Shown here piece by piece: positions 8,243-15,996 of a stretch of DNA of 64,000 nt (positions are counted from its first letter, which is position 1; every line of letters begins with the position of its first letter). The translations under genes and the position numbers were made by a program. The stretch spans positions 107,174 through 171,173 of the forward strand of contig WYBE01000047.1 of assembly GCA_011526045.1 (NCBI GenBank), written 5' to 3'. The DNA is from Nevskiales bacterium (GTDB taxonomy: Bacteria; Pseudomonadota; Gammaproteobacteria; Steroidobacterales; GCA-2729495). The notes below the pieces were generated by a model that worked only from the letters and a program-made list of their open reading frames with translations, did not search any database and had not been told where the DNA came from.

Positions 8243-8662
8243 TCATCCCGGATAGCGGAAATTGTAGGATTCGTCCGCATCCTCGGGACGCTCGCCCCGC
8301 AGCACGATGTAGACGCGGAAGACGTGCGGAGGCCGGACTCTTGCGGGCGTGACGAGTTTCAGTCCGTCGTCCGAGCGGGCGAGCGGCGCGGGCGGTTTAT
8401 TTTCTCTCGCGGTGTAAACGTAACGCACGACGCCGCCCGGCCGATCGGCCGCCACGGGCTTTTTCTCGGCGTCGAAGAAACTCAGGACGAAACGATTTCC
8501 CACCACCTCGACATTAATCCAGCCGCTGGCGGGACGCGCGAGATTCACGCCGGTTTTCGGCAGTTCCGGTTTTGTCTCCTCCGGTTTCGCCGCCGGCTCC
8601 GAGCGAAGCGCACCGAGCGCAACGCACAACGAGAGCAAATAACTTCTGCTACGGTGTTTCAT
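8243..8662 (-). CDS. Hypothetical exported protein
   Basis: A 139-residue protein not recognised as a family member. It begins with a signal-like stretch (SYLLSLCVALGALRSEPAA). A Pro/Glu/Lys-rich linker follows, then a beta-rich domain (SGWINVEVVGNRFVLSFFDAEKKPV ... FRVYIVLRGERPEDA). The start ATG is supported by position and by the signal peptide. It lies in a leftward series of small exported proteins between the metal operon and the cytochrome genes. Confidence 0.55.
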   Translation of the reverse strand: MKHRSRSYLLSLCVALGALRSEPAAKPEETKPELPKTGVNLARPASGWINVEVVGNRFVLSFFDAEKKPVAADRPGGVVRYVYTARENKPPAPLARSDDGLKLVTPARVRPPHVFRVYIVLRGERPEDADESYNFRYPG

Positions 8663-8683
8663 GATGCCTCCTCGATGGGCTTC

Positions 8684-8872
8684 TCACCACGTGGTGTTCC
8701 ACACGGCGATACCTCCCTGGGCTCGTCCGTCGCGGTCGTGCGTCGGCGGCGGAGAATCAGTGGAACTCGTCTTGCTGCGCGTCGGCACCGACGCGCATGA
8801 GGTCGCAAGGGCGAGGAGCATGACCGAGAGAATCGCGAGCCGCGGTGCCGGGCGCGTGGTTGATGTTTTCAT
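8684..8872 (-). CDS. Small lipoprotein
   Basis: A 62-residue protein. The ATG at 8872 gives a clean lipoprotein signal (RLAILSVMLLALATSC, Cys near residue 26). A short polar tail rich in Ser, Thr, Pro and Asp follows. No family is recognised. It is followed 21 bases later by the next exported-protein gene in the same direction, suggesting cotranscription. Confidence 0.5.
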   Translation of the reverse strand: MKTSTTRPAPRLAILSVMLLALATSCASVPTRSKTSSTDSPPPTHDRDGRAQGGIAVWNTTW

Positions 8873-9171
8873 GGCACTTTCTCGAATTCCGCCCATCGCC
8901 TGAGACGGGCCGGCGTTCTGATGACATGCCCTTAAACGCATCGGCCACGGTCATCCCTCACCCTTCTCGAGCGCGCCACGAGAAAGTCACCTCAATCCGA
9001 CCCGGCTGATCCAGCCACCCGCGTTCTCACGGGTGGCTGGATGCCGGGTCGTTGCCCGGATTCCGCATGGGGTGTCCAGCTTCGTCACCCACCGGAAATT
9101 TTACTGAAGCTATAACCGCTCAGCCGCAGCCGCGTTTGCCGTGGTCGGAGTGGTCTTGGTTCGGAGCCCCT
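8873..9171. other. Intergenic stretch with one large hairpin
   Basis: No gene is supported in these 299 bases. The only clear structure is the long inverted repeat at 8999-9050, listed separately. Confidence 0.6.
8999..9050. terminator. Large perfect hairpin (terminator-like or REP-like)
   Basis: Outer arms GACCCGGC / GCCGGGTC and inner arms CCAGCCACCCG (9011-9021) / CGGGTGGCTGG (9030-9040) enclose an 8-base loop. The stem is essentially continuous over about 21 pairs. No T-run follows on either strand. The inner arm shares CAGCCACC with the terminator at 16834-16860, suggesting a recurring element. Confidence 0.6.
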
Positions 9172-9636
9172 TCACCACAGCCAAGAGCTGACGCACCCTC
9201 CACCTTTTTCGCTGCGCCACCGCGCGGCATTCGATTTGCCAAAGTAGGGATTCCTCACGTCGCCCCCCGTTTGCACCCATCCTGCCTGGGCCAACGCGCA
9301 GCTCATCACCGTGTAGCCGTCAACGCCGGCGGCGAGGGGTTCGATCGAGAGGCTCAGGGCTTTGAATTGTTCGCGTGCGGCGGAAATGTTCGAGGCATTG
9401 GAGATGCGCGCAGCTCGCTCGGCCATCTCCTTTTGCCCCGCCGTGCCCGCATGCTCCGCGAGCGCACCGGCCGCCGCTGTCGCACCGCCGAGATCGTCGG
9501 AGGCCAGGGCGTCGGCGATTTTCGCGTAGGCGGAAAGCAGCTCGGACTTCATCGGCATGTCTGCGGCCGATGCGAGTCGGACGAAGCCGACTGCGAGCGC
9601 GGCGATGACGAGAAAGAATCGAAATGTGGATTTCAT
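9172..9636 (-). CDS. Exported DUF3347-like protein
   Basis: A 154-residue protein with a signal peptide (FRFFLVIAALAVGFVRLASA). The pattern matches DUF3347: LLSAYAKIADALASDDL, then ISNASNISAAREQFKALSLSIEPLA, then a closing VMSCALAQAGWVQTGGDVRNPYFG. In typical members the closing motif is HCPMA...GAxW and the domain is attached to CusB-type adaptors, where it is thought to bind metal. Here the His and Met are absent, so the metal site is altered. The start at 9636 is set by the signal sequence. A conserved DNA motif lies 45 bases upstream. Confidence 0.65.
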   Translation of the reverse strand: MKSTFRFFLVIAALAVGFVRLASAADMPMKSELLSAYAKIADALASDDLGGATAAAGALAEHAGTAGQKEMAERAARISNASNISAAREQFKALSLSIEPLAAGVDGYTVMSCALAQAGWVQTGGDVRNPYFGKSNAARWRSEKGGGCVSSWLW

Positions 9637-9680
9637 GGCTTGGCAGATTTGGACAATCCTCGCAGAAGCGGGCCTCGGAC

Positions 9681-9717
9681 TTCTCCGCAGTTTTGCGGGA
9701 ATACTGCGCAGGTTTTC
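9681..9717 (-). promoter_or_regulatory. Conserved upstream motif, copy A
   Basis: On the minus strand two half-sites, CTGCGCAGTATTCC and CTGCGGAGAAGTCC, are spaced 21 bases (two helical turns). Nearly the same arrangement occurs at 15754-15789 upstream of the ferredoxin/NrfD operon, and a weaker copy at 21943-21977. Position 45 bases before the start of the DUF3347 gene fits a tandem activator or repressor site. The regulator is unknown. Confidence 0.5.
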
Positions 9718-9734
9718 AGATCGCGGAGACAAAC

Positions 9735-10172
9735 TCAGAATTTCCAAGCGACGGAAGCCCACGTCCAGCGCAGGGGGCCGACGTTACGAGCACCTGGTGG
9801 AAAATCGAATGGCATCGTCGGATGGGTGGTTGTCTGAAATTCACCGGGCCGGCTGGCCAGCAGATCCAATCCGGCAATACTGAGTTGCAGCCGCGGCGCG
9901 GGCTCCGCCGGGGTGCGAATCGCCTGCGGACTTAGTTTCGCAGACAAGGTGGCGGACTCGTGGCACTCCAGCCGGACGAAAATTCGCTCTATGCCGCCAT
10001 CGATCATGCATCCGGTGGGCGAAGCTGCCTGCGCGGATGAAGGAGCCGCAGACAACGGCGCGTCTGCGCCGCTCGATGGTGCAGGCATGAGAGCCGAAAT
10101 GCCGACCAACACGAATGCGGCTGCGCCCGCGCGCCGCAGACAAATCATCGCCGTCGGAGGATTCGCGTTCAT
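9735..10172 (-). CDS. Hypothetical exported protein
   Basis: A 145-residue protein from the ATG at 10172, which has a good ribosome-binding site (AAGGGAG) about six bases upstream. A hydrophobic segment (AGAAAFVLVGISALMPAPSSGA) serves as signal peptide. The mature part has two cysteines (PTGCMID, RLECHESA) and a beta-type sequence. No family is recognised. It lies between a cytochrome gene and the DUF3347 gene, all leftward. Confidence 0.5.
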   Translation of the reverse strand: MNANPPTAMICLRRAGAAAFVLVGISALMPAPSSGADAPLSAAPSSAQAASPTGCMIDGGIERIFVRLECHESATLSAKLSPQAIRTPAEPAPRLQLSIAGLDLLASRPGEFQTTTHPTMPFDFPPGARNVGPLRWTWASVAWKF

Positions 10173-10229
10173 ATGCTCCCTTGAACGCTCCACGGCTTTC
10201 TCATCCCTCAGTGCGATTCGGCGGACCCG

Positions 10230-10266
10230 ATCAAAAAACAAAGCGGCATCCGCTCGGACGCCGCTT
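10230..10266 (-). terminator. Rho-independent terminator after the cytochrome gene
   Basis: On the minus strand AAGCGGC (10266-10260) and GCCGCTT (10247-10241) form a stem that is followed directly by TGTTTTTTGA. This is a standard intrinsic terminator downstream of the mono-haem cytochrome gene. Confidence 0.85.
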
Positions 10267-10299
10267 CGGAGCTGTGGACAAACGCGGGCTATAGCCGTC

Positions 10300-10620
10300 T
10301 CAGTTCGCCGAGCGCAGGAATTTTGTGACCGTCTCCGTGTCGGCCGCGGAGAGATTCGCGCGCACGCGCATGTGGTGCATCACGACATCCCAATCGGCGT
10401 CGCTGTATTGCGAGGGCGAGCGGACGTTGTGGCACGCGAGGCAGTTTTCAGCCCAGAGCTGAGCGCCGCCTTTGCCGGATCTGCTGGCACTCGCGACCGT
10501 CGTGGCGCTGTTGCCGTGCGTGTGGCCGCCGGGCATCTGGCAGCCGGCGACGAGCATCACGACAGCGCCCAGGCCAAGCACACTCAGTCCGGCAACGGAG
10601 AAGATTTTTGAGATTTTCAT
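10300..10620 (-). CDS. Mono-haem c-type cytochrome lipoprotein
   Basis: A 106-residue protein. The signal peptide ends in a lipobox (LVAGCQ). One haem-binding CLACH motif lies near residue 58, and a downstream Met region (VVMHHMRVRANLS) may supply the axial ligand. Size and layout fit small class I cytochromes c that carry single electrons in the periplasm. It is the last gene of the leftward ferredoxin/NrfD/cytochrome/porin set and is followed by an intrinsic terminator. Confidence 0.85.
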   Translation of the reverse strand: MKISKIFSVAGLSVLGLGAVVMLVAGCQMPGGHTHGNSATTVASASRSGKGGAQLWAENCLACHNVRSPSQYSDADWDVVMHHMRVRANLSAADTETVTKFLRSAN

Positions 10621-10638
10621 GGCGAGATTGGTTGGTGG

Positions 10639-11958
10639 TTAGAATCCCATGACGGCTTGGAGGCGGATGCCGCGGAAGCTTTCCGCCGGGTCGCCCTTTT
10701 CGGTGCGGCGGCCAAGGTCGTAGGCGGCCTTGAGCGCCGTGCTGGAGCTGAGCCAGTAGTTCACTCCGAGCGTCCAGCGGCGTTCGTCGGTGGATTCGGG
10801 CGGACCCTCCGGTTGCAGGAGCAGATCCCGGCGACCGACAAACTCGAGATTCTTCACCCACTCGGCGCCGAGCTTCGACGGCCGATAGGCCGCCTGGAGA
10901 TAACCGCCACGGCGACGATTGTCGAAACTGAGTGGACCAAACCCGGCCGCGCCGGTCGGATCGTAAGTCGCACGGCTCACGCGCGACCACACCCACTCGC
11001 CGCGCAGATCGATCACGCCGCGCAGCGCATCCGAATCGCGCACATAGGTGAGATCGACCGCCTGCAGGAGCGCGTCGCGCGTGCCGCCGAGCGGCACATT
11101 GACGCGGGAGTTTTTCAGCGAATAACCAAGTTCGAATCCGCCAAACGCGCGCCAGCCGACACGGCCGCCGATGGCCTTGTTGTTGTTGCCGTCGGTGTTG
11201 TTGTCGAAGTGCAGCAGGCCGACCTCCTCGGGCTCGTCGGCGCCGAAGTTTACGCGCGGGCCGTTGGAAACGTAGAGCGCATAAACGAGATTCGAATCGC
11301 CGAGCGGAATGTTTCCGCTGGCTTGAAAGCCGGTGCTCGAAATCGGCACGAGCCCGCCTTCCTCGCGGAAGACGAGCGGCGCATCGGGCAGCTTGTTAAT
11401 CCACGCCGCGTGGAGCCGCTCGGTGAAGATGCCGAAGGGCGTGAGAAACTTGCCAGCCTTCAGCGTGACGTAGTCGTTGAGGATGTAAGAGAGATTCGCG
11501 TATTCGAGGTTTACTTCCGTCTCGCGGCCCTCGAGCTCGAACTCCGGCTCGGCCTCGAAGAGCAGCTTGTTGTTGAGCCGCCAGAGGAAAATCGGCGCGA
11601 GCGCCGACTTGAAGGTCGAGTCCTCGCCCTTGAAGCTCTCGAAGGCGCCATAGCCGTAGCCCGCGACGAGGAAGCGCGACGTGCCGGGCTGCACGTTGGC
11701 GAGAAGCGACTTGGTGGCGCGCAGTTGTTTTTCGAACTCTTCGGCGCTGACGTCGGCCTCTTTCTTTTGCTCGGTTTGCGCCGTCTCGGTCACGCCGAGC
11801 CGGCTTTTCAACTCTTGGACTTCGCGCAGCAGCTTTTCGTATTCCGCGCGCGTGACGTTGTCGCCCGCTTGGGCGGAGAGCCGTGCCGGCGCGGCCAGCG
11901 CGAGCAGCGCGAGACCGAGCGAAGCAGCCAGCGGCAGGTGGAGTGATTTTGCGTTCAT
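10639..11958 (-). CDS. Porin with N-terminal coiled coil
   Basis: A 439-residue outer-membrane protein. After the signal peptide comes a Glu/Lys/Leu-rich coiled coil (YEKLLREVQELKSRL, about 40-60). Many amphipathic strands with Asn/Asp-rich turns follow, ending in FRGIRLQAVMGF, a C-terminal Phe typical of barrel assembly. The ATG at 11958 fits the signal peptide better than an in-frame start 15 bases earlier. The layout resembles phosphate-selective (OprO/P-like) porins. Position between two cytochrome c genes suggests a role with the respiratory set, perhaps for an anionic electron acceptor. Confidence 0.75.
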   Translation of the reverse strand: MNAKSLHLPLAASLGLALLALAAPARLSAQAGDNVTRAEYEKLLREVQELKSRLGVTETAQTEQKKEADVSAEEFEKQLRATKSLLANVQPGTSRFLVAGYGYGAFESFKGEDSTFKSALAPIFLWRLNNKLLFEAEPEFELEGRETEVNLEYANLSYILNDYVTLKAGKFLTPFGIFTERLHAAWINKLPDAPLVFREEGGLVPISSTGFQASGNIPLGDSNLVYALYVSNGPRVNFGADEPEEVGLLHFDNNTDGNNNKAIGGRVGWRAFGGFELGYSLKNSRVNVPLGGTRDALLQAVDLTYVRDSDALRGVIDLRGEWVWSRVSRATYDPTGAAGFGPLSFDNRRRGGYLQAAYRPSKLGAEWVKNLEFVGRRDLLLQPEGPPESTDERRWTLGVNYWLSSSTALKAAYDLGRRTEKGDPAESFRGIRLQAVMGF

Positions 11959-11998
11959 GGTTTTGGAGATCAAATTTCGAGCATCCTCGCGCCGCCGG

Positions 11999-12427
11999 TC
12001 AGGATTTTGGCGCCGGCTGCGCGGTGATTTTCCGGAGGTAATTCAACACGTGCCATCGATCCTCCTCCGAGTAGTTCTCGGCGAAGCCCGGCATCGGCTT
12101 GCGGCCTTCAGAGATTTTCCAGAACAGGTCGCCGTCGCTGTGCGCGACGCTGTGCGGATCGTTCAAGTCGCCGGGCTTGACCTCGAGGTCCTTCACGCCA
12201 GGGCCGTCGCCGCGGCCCTTGTCGCCGTGACACGAGGCGCATTCCTTGACCCAGATCTCGCGCCCGCGGGTGAGCGAGGCTTCGCTGGCAGCGACGGGAT
12301 TTTTCTTTTTGGCGGCGCGCGCGGGTGCCTCCCACGGCTCGCGTTTGTCGTCGGCCGCATGCGCGAGCAGCGTGGCGGCCGCGAGCGCCCCGGCGAAAAT
12401 CAACAGAGTATGACGGTGGAGTTTCAT
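11999..12427 (-). CDS. c-type cytochrome, single haem
   Basis: A 142-residue exported protein with signal peptide (HTLLIFAGALAAATLLAHA), a CASCH haem motif near residue 68, and the following GDKGRGDGPG loop. The C-terminal KPMPGFAENYSEEDRWHVLNYLRK supplies the Met ligand. This is the standard cytochrome c pattern found fused to or beside NrfD/ACIII-type complexes. Its ATG overlaps the stop of the small membrane protein gene (ATGA). Confidence 0.9.
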   Translation of the reverse strand: MKLHRHTLLIFAGALAAATLLAHAADDKREPWEAPARAAKKKNPVAASEASLTRGREIWVKECASCHGDKGRGDGPGVKDLEVKPGDLNDPHSVAHSDGDLFWKISEGRKPMPGFAENYSEEDRWHVLNYLRKITAQPAPKS

Positions 12428-13002
12428 GATGCGTTTTTCGGTTGAACAAAGGCAGGCCGGGCCTCCGCGCCGGATTCGCGGCGGATGCGGAAGAGCTGAA
12501 ACGCGACGTAGGCGAACGCGCCCCACACGAGGCCGACCAGGAGCGTGATGTTGACGAGCAGGATGAGCGGCGCGCGCGACGACCACAGCGCGCGCGGCGG
12601 CGGGGCCTGCGGCTCGGCGCGAAACGGTATGCCGCCCTCGAATTGCGCCTCGGCGCGCACCGGCTGAGCGTCCTTGGACCGGTTGGACAACTCGGCGCTG
12701 AGCTGCAACCGGCCACGCGCATCACCGGGCAGCGTAGTGGGAAACGGGACCGCGGCGGTGCCATCGTCGAGCGTCACCTCGGCGCCGAGCGACAGCGCGC
12801 CAAACGTGCGACGCGCGAAGAAGACCACCTTCGCGTTTTCCACCGGCTTGCCTGCCTTCGTCACGGTGGCGACGAGCACCTTCTTGCCGTCTTCGGTATC
12901 GACGCGGAGCGCGATCGCGGGTTCCTCGGATGCGTTCGCACTCAACGCGAGCGCTCCGATGGCAAGCAGCACAGCGAACAACCAATGGAGTTTCGTTTTC
13001 AC
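12424..13002 (-). CDS. Membrane-anchored exported protein of the respiratory set
   Basis: A 192-residue protein with a signal peptide, an Ig-like beta domain (about 25-120), a Pro-rich linker and one C-terminal TM helix (LILLVNITLLVGLVWGAFAYVAF, about 143-166). No cofactor motif is seen. It sits between the NrfD-type subunit and a cytochrome c with overlapping frames on both sides, so it is probably a structural subunit of the same complex. Family not recognised. Confidence 0.6.
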   Translation of the reverse strand: MKTKLHWLFAVLLAIGALALSANASEEPAIALRVDTEDGKKVLVATVTKAGKPVENAKVVFFARRTFGALSLGAEVTLDDGTAAVPFPTTLPGDARGRLQLSAELSNRSKDAQPVRAEAQFEGGIPFRAEPQAPPPRALWSSRAPLILLVNITLLVGLVWGAFAYVAFQLFRIRRESGAEARPAFVQPKNAS

Positions 13003-14414
13003 GCCCGACCTCCTTCATCGCTGCCGCCGTGTGCCGCGGCCCCCTCACCTTCGTCGATCCCGACGATCGGCACGACGCGCGCGAACGCATAATACAGCAG
13101 CGCAAACGCCCCAAACGCTCCGGCCGTGATCGCCCATTCCGTAATCGTCGGCACGTAGGCCACGCCGTCGCCGGCCGCATGAGCGACCGACGCAAGCGGC
13201 GACGGCACCGTGAGCGCGGGCGCGGTGGGCGGGCTCAACGTCAACGGCGTGAGATCGACGGGGAGCAGTGGCGCCGACAGCGTGGGCACCACGATGATGT
13301 AGCGTTTGAGCCACATGCCGATGTTCACGAGCACCGAGGCAGCGACGATGCCGCCGATATTCCGCGTCGGCGGCAACAGCAGCAGCGCGCCGGGCAGCAC
13401 GATGCCAACGCCGATCATCGTCCAAAACTTCACTGCATAGGCGCCGTGAAAGAGCGAGAAGAGCAGTTTTTCCTCGCTCGCCTCGCCCGTGTAGCCGCCG
13501 CCCATGTGCTCATTCAAAATGAAATACGCGTAGGTCGCGCTGAGCACGAAGAGCAGCCAGCCGAGCCGCCGGAAATGCGCCGCGCCCAGGTGTTGCCCGA
13601 GTCCGAACGTCTGCCGGACGATCCACATCAACGTGATCACGGCGGCCACGCCCGAGTAGAGCGCACCGGCAACGAAATCGGGGCCGATGATTGTCGAGTG
13701 CCAGCCGGGCCGCAGCGTCATGCCGAACAGCCAGGCCGTGACCGTGTGAATCGAAACCGCCACCGGGATGATCACAATCGCCATCATCTTCGTGGCCTGG
13801 CGCAGACGTGCGCTCTGCCGCTCCGTGCCGCGCCAGCCGAGCGCGAGCGCGGCATACAAGCGCCGACGCCACGGTGCGAACCGCTCGCCCTGATCGCGCA
13901 GCAGCGCGAAATCCGGCACGCACGAGGCGTAGAGAAACAGGATGCTGCCGGTCAGATAGGTCGTGAGCGAGAGAACGTCCCAGAGAATCGGCGACTGCCA
14001 GCGGCCATAGAGGAACAGGAAATAAAACCGATCGGGCCGCCCCATGTCCGCGATGATCATCGCGCCGGCCACGACGAGCGCGACAACCGTCACCGTTTCA
14101 GCCAGCCGCGTGATTGGATGCCGCCACTCCACGCCCGTCAGCCGCAGCACGGCGGAGATGAGCGAGCCGGCCATGCTGATGCCGATGAAGAAAACGAAAT
14201 TGATGATGTAGATGCCCCACGAAAAATAGTCGTTCATCGCCGTCGCCGCGAGGCCTGCGCGCAACTGGTGCACGTAAGCAATCGCTCCCGCCAGCGTTGC
14301 CGCGCCGAACACGGCAAGCATCGCGACGTGCAGCCGATTAGGTCGGCGCTCGAGCGTCGCGAGCAGTTCCGGAGGAATGCGCGTCGCGGAGGCGCGCGGC
14401 TCAGACGCGTTCAT
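12999..14414 (-). CDS. NrfD/PsrC-type quinol-interacting membrane subunit
   Basis: A 471-residue integral membrane protein with about ten TM helices and the NrfD-family features: an early INFVFFIGISMAGSLISAVLRL helix, then IIADMGRPDRFYF and TGSILFLYASCVPD. NrfD-type subunits bind menaquinone and exchange electrons with an adjacent iron-sulfur protein. The overlap of 14 bases with the ferredoxin gene supports a shared complex. An additional long periplasmic Pro/Ala/Leu-rich segment precedes the last helix. Confidence 0.9.
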   Translation of the reverse strand: MNASEPRASATRIPPELLATLERRPNRLHVAMLAVFGAATLAGAIAYVHQLRAGLAATAMNDYFSWGIYIINFVFFIGISMAGSLISAVLRLTGVEWRHPITRLAETVTVVALVVAGAMIIADMGRPDRFYFLFLYGRWQSPILWDVLSLTTYLTGSILFLYASCVPDFALLRDQGERFAPWRRRLYAALALGWRGTERQSARLRQATKMMAIVIIPVAVSIHTVTAWLFGMTLRPGWHSTIIGPDFVAGALYSGVAAVITLMWIVRQTFGLGQHLGAAHFRRLGWLLFVLSATYAYFILNEHMGGGYTGEASEEKLLFSLFHGAYAVKFWTMIGVGIVLPGALLLLPPTRNIGGIVAASVLVNIGMWLKRYIIVVPTLSAPLLPVDLTPLTLSPPTAPALTVPSPLASVAHAAGDGVAYVPTITEWAITAGAFGAFALLYYAFARVVPIVGIDEGEGAAAHGGSDEGGRA

Positions 14415-15486
14415 CTTTGGCTCCCTCCTGCGATGCAGCGAGCGGTCCTGCCGCCGCTCCGCCGTGATTCGCGTTGTCGCACGCGGCGCCGAGCCGCTCG
14501 TCTTTTCCTCCGTTCCGTTTCGGACCAGGATAACTGCGACCGCGCGGCGGCAGATAATGCACGCGCGGCTTGGTGCCGAGTTCTTCCATATAGCGATAGC
14601 CGGCGCGGTCCTCGAGGAGCTTGTGCAGCCGCTCGGTCTCGCCCTTGGAGTTCGTCACGGCATCCTCGTTCTCGTCGCCGTAATAGATCGCGCCCATCGC
14701 GCACGACGTGACGCATGAGGGCAGGATGCCCTTCGCCGCCAGGTCGGGACAGAAGTCGCACTTTTCGACCGTGCCCATCTTTCGCGGCAGGCCTGTCTCG
14801 GGCGAATAGGCGTGAGCCTCTTCAGCGACGTTCTTCTGCGGCGGTCCCCAATTGAAGAAGCGCGCAGAATAAGGGCACGCCGCCATGCAGAAGCGGCAGC
14901 CGATGCAGCGCTCGTTGTCGATCAACACGACGGCGTCCTGGCGCTTGAAGGTCGCGTCCACCGGGCAGACTTTCGTGCACGGAGGGTTGTCGCACTGGAA
15001 ACAAGGCTTCGGGAACCAGTAGGTGCGGTGGTGCTCGTCCTCCATTTCATACACCTTCAGCCATTCGCGATCGGGCGGCGTGTGGTGCGCCTTATTGCAC
15101 GCGACGGTGCACTTCTTGCAGCCGTCGCACTTCGCGAGATCGATCACCATCACCCAGCGACGGCCGGGCACGCCGACGCGCACGGAGGGATCGTTGGGCG
15201 GCAGATGCGGATGATCCGGCACATCGGTGCCGGCGACATCGAGCTCGTGCAGTTTGCCGTCGGGGCCGAGCAGGGGGACTTTGCGCGGCGGCGTGGCTTG
15301 AGCGGGTGCGGACTTCACCGCCTCAGCCGCGCCTGCGAGCGGAAGCGCCGTGGCCGCGGCACCGGCGACGCCGAAGAGCGCCTTGAAAAGAAAATCGCGG
15401 CGACCGTGAGCCGCGTCGACCGCCGTCGGGCAACCGCACCCGGAACTCGCGCACGGTGAAACAGAGTTGTTGTCCGGCACGCTCAC
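14401..15486 (-). CDS. Tat-exported 4Fe-4S ferredoxin-type subunit (NrfC/PsrB-like)
   Basis: A 361-residue protein. The Tat motif GRRDFLFKAL (about 28-37) precedes a hydrophobic helix. Four Cys clusters follow: CDGCKKCTVACN, CFQCDNPPCTKVCP, CIGCRFCMAACP and CDFCPDLAAKGILPSCVTSC. These are the ligands of four cubane clusters as in NrfC, PsrB and TtrB. It transfers electrons between the NrfD subunit and a partner. No molybdopterin catalytic subunit is encoded nearby, so the partner is probably the cytochromes. The GTG start overlaps the stop of a small upstream gene (GTGA). Confidence 0.92.
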   Translation of the reverse strand: MSVPDNNSVSPCASSGCGCPTAVDAAHGRRDFLFKALFGVAGAAATALPLAGAAEAVKSAPAQATPPRKVPLLGPDGKLHELDVAGTDVPDHPHLPPNDPSVRVGVPGRRWVMVIDLAKCDGCKKCTVACNKAHHTPPDREWLKVYEMEDEHHRTYWFPKPCFQCDNPPCTKVCPVDATFKRQDAVVLIDNERCIGCRFCMAACPYSARFFNWGPPQKNVAEEAHAYSPETGLPRKMGTVEKCDFCPDLAAKGILPSCVTSCAMGAIYYGDENEDAVTNSKGETERLHKLLEDRAGYRYMEELGTKPRVHYLPPRGRSYPGPKRNGGKDERLGAACDNANHGGAAAGPLAASQEGAKDERV

Positions 15487-15701
15487 GAGCGATCGCCTCC
15501 CCTTACGTTCGTCGCAACGATCCGCTGCAGCTCGACGCGCTCGCGCAGTCGCTGCCGATAGAACAGCGGCATCACGCCGTCGTCATCGCTGCGAATTCCG
15601 AAGATTCGCCGTCCATCGCGACTGAATCCCGGATGCGGCCACGCGGAGATTTCGTTGGCCATCGCGTGACTGGCATGCGGGAGGGAAAGACGCGGTTTCA
15701 T
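15483..15701 (-). CDS. Small hypothetical protein leading the ferredoxin/NrfD operon
   Basis: A 72-residue basic protein of unknown family (KPRLSLPHASHAMANEISAWPHPGF ... LFYRQRLRERVEL). Its stop overlaps the GTG start of the ferredoxin gene, so it may be translated and couple expression. The upstream region contains conserved motif copy B. Evidence is limited to position and coupling. Confidence 0.4.
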   Translation of the reverse strand: MKPRLSLPHASHAMANEISAWPHPGFSRDGRRIFGIRSDDDGVMPLFYRQRLRERVELQRIVATNVRGGDRS

Positions 15702-15753
15702 CGCACAGAGGATTTCTTCGACCCCGCCAGTATCACAGATTTCGCCGCGACAA

Positions 15754-15789
15754 TTCTCCGCAGCATCGCCGGAATAGTGTGCAGAACTT
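15754..15789 (-). promoter_or_regulatory. Conserved upstream motif, copy B
   Basis: On the minus strand CTGCACACTATTCC and CTGCGGAGAATTG are spaced 21 bases, matching copy A at 9681-9717 in the half-site sequences and in the central TATTCC. The site is 53 bases upstream of the first gene of the ferredoxin/NrfD operon. Confidence 0.5.
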
Positions 15790-15907
15790 CATGCACCCTT
15801 TAACGCCGTCGCCGCCCGAACTCCTCACGCGCCGCATTGATTTCGATGCCGCGCGCCACCACCCGAACGACAGCGCGGCGGCTCAACCACGAAACGCGTT
15901 CACGCCA

Positions 15908-15939
15908 TTGCGCATTTTCTAAGATCTTTGCGCATATTT
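15908..15939 (+). promoter_or_regulatory. Tandem TTGCGCAT direct repeats
   Basis: TTGCGCAT occurs at 15908-15915 and again at 15928-15935, each followed by a T-rich run and exactly 20 bases apart. They lie 60-90 bases upstream of the outer-membrane protein start at 15997. Between them and the ATG is an 8-bp stem (GCGGCTCG / CGAGCCGC, 15956-15981) in the leader. This is a plausible tandem activator site; no regulator can be named. Confidence 0.45.
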
Positions 15940-15996
15940 GCTGATTCGCACTGCCGCGGCTCGGGATGGCGCGCGAGCCGCTTCATCGAGCGCGCC

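Noticed and set aside
10657..11946. A 429-codon open frame on the plus strand
   Set aside because: Antisense to the porin gene, which has a signal peptide and barrel pattern. The opposite frame has neither.
10300..12427. Porin plus cytochromes as an extracellular electron-transfer conduit
   Set aside because: Known conduits need multihaem cytochromes inside the barrel. Both cytochromes here have a single CxxCH.
12930..14711. A 593-codon open frame on the plus strand
   Set aside because: It runs antisense to the NrfD-type and ferredoxin genes, is very rich in Arg, His and Asp, and has no family features. It is a shadow of high-GC coding sequence.
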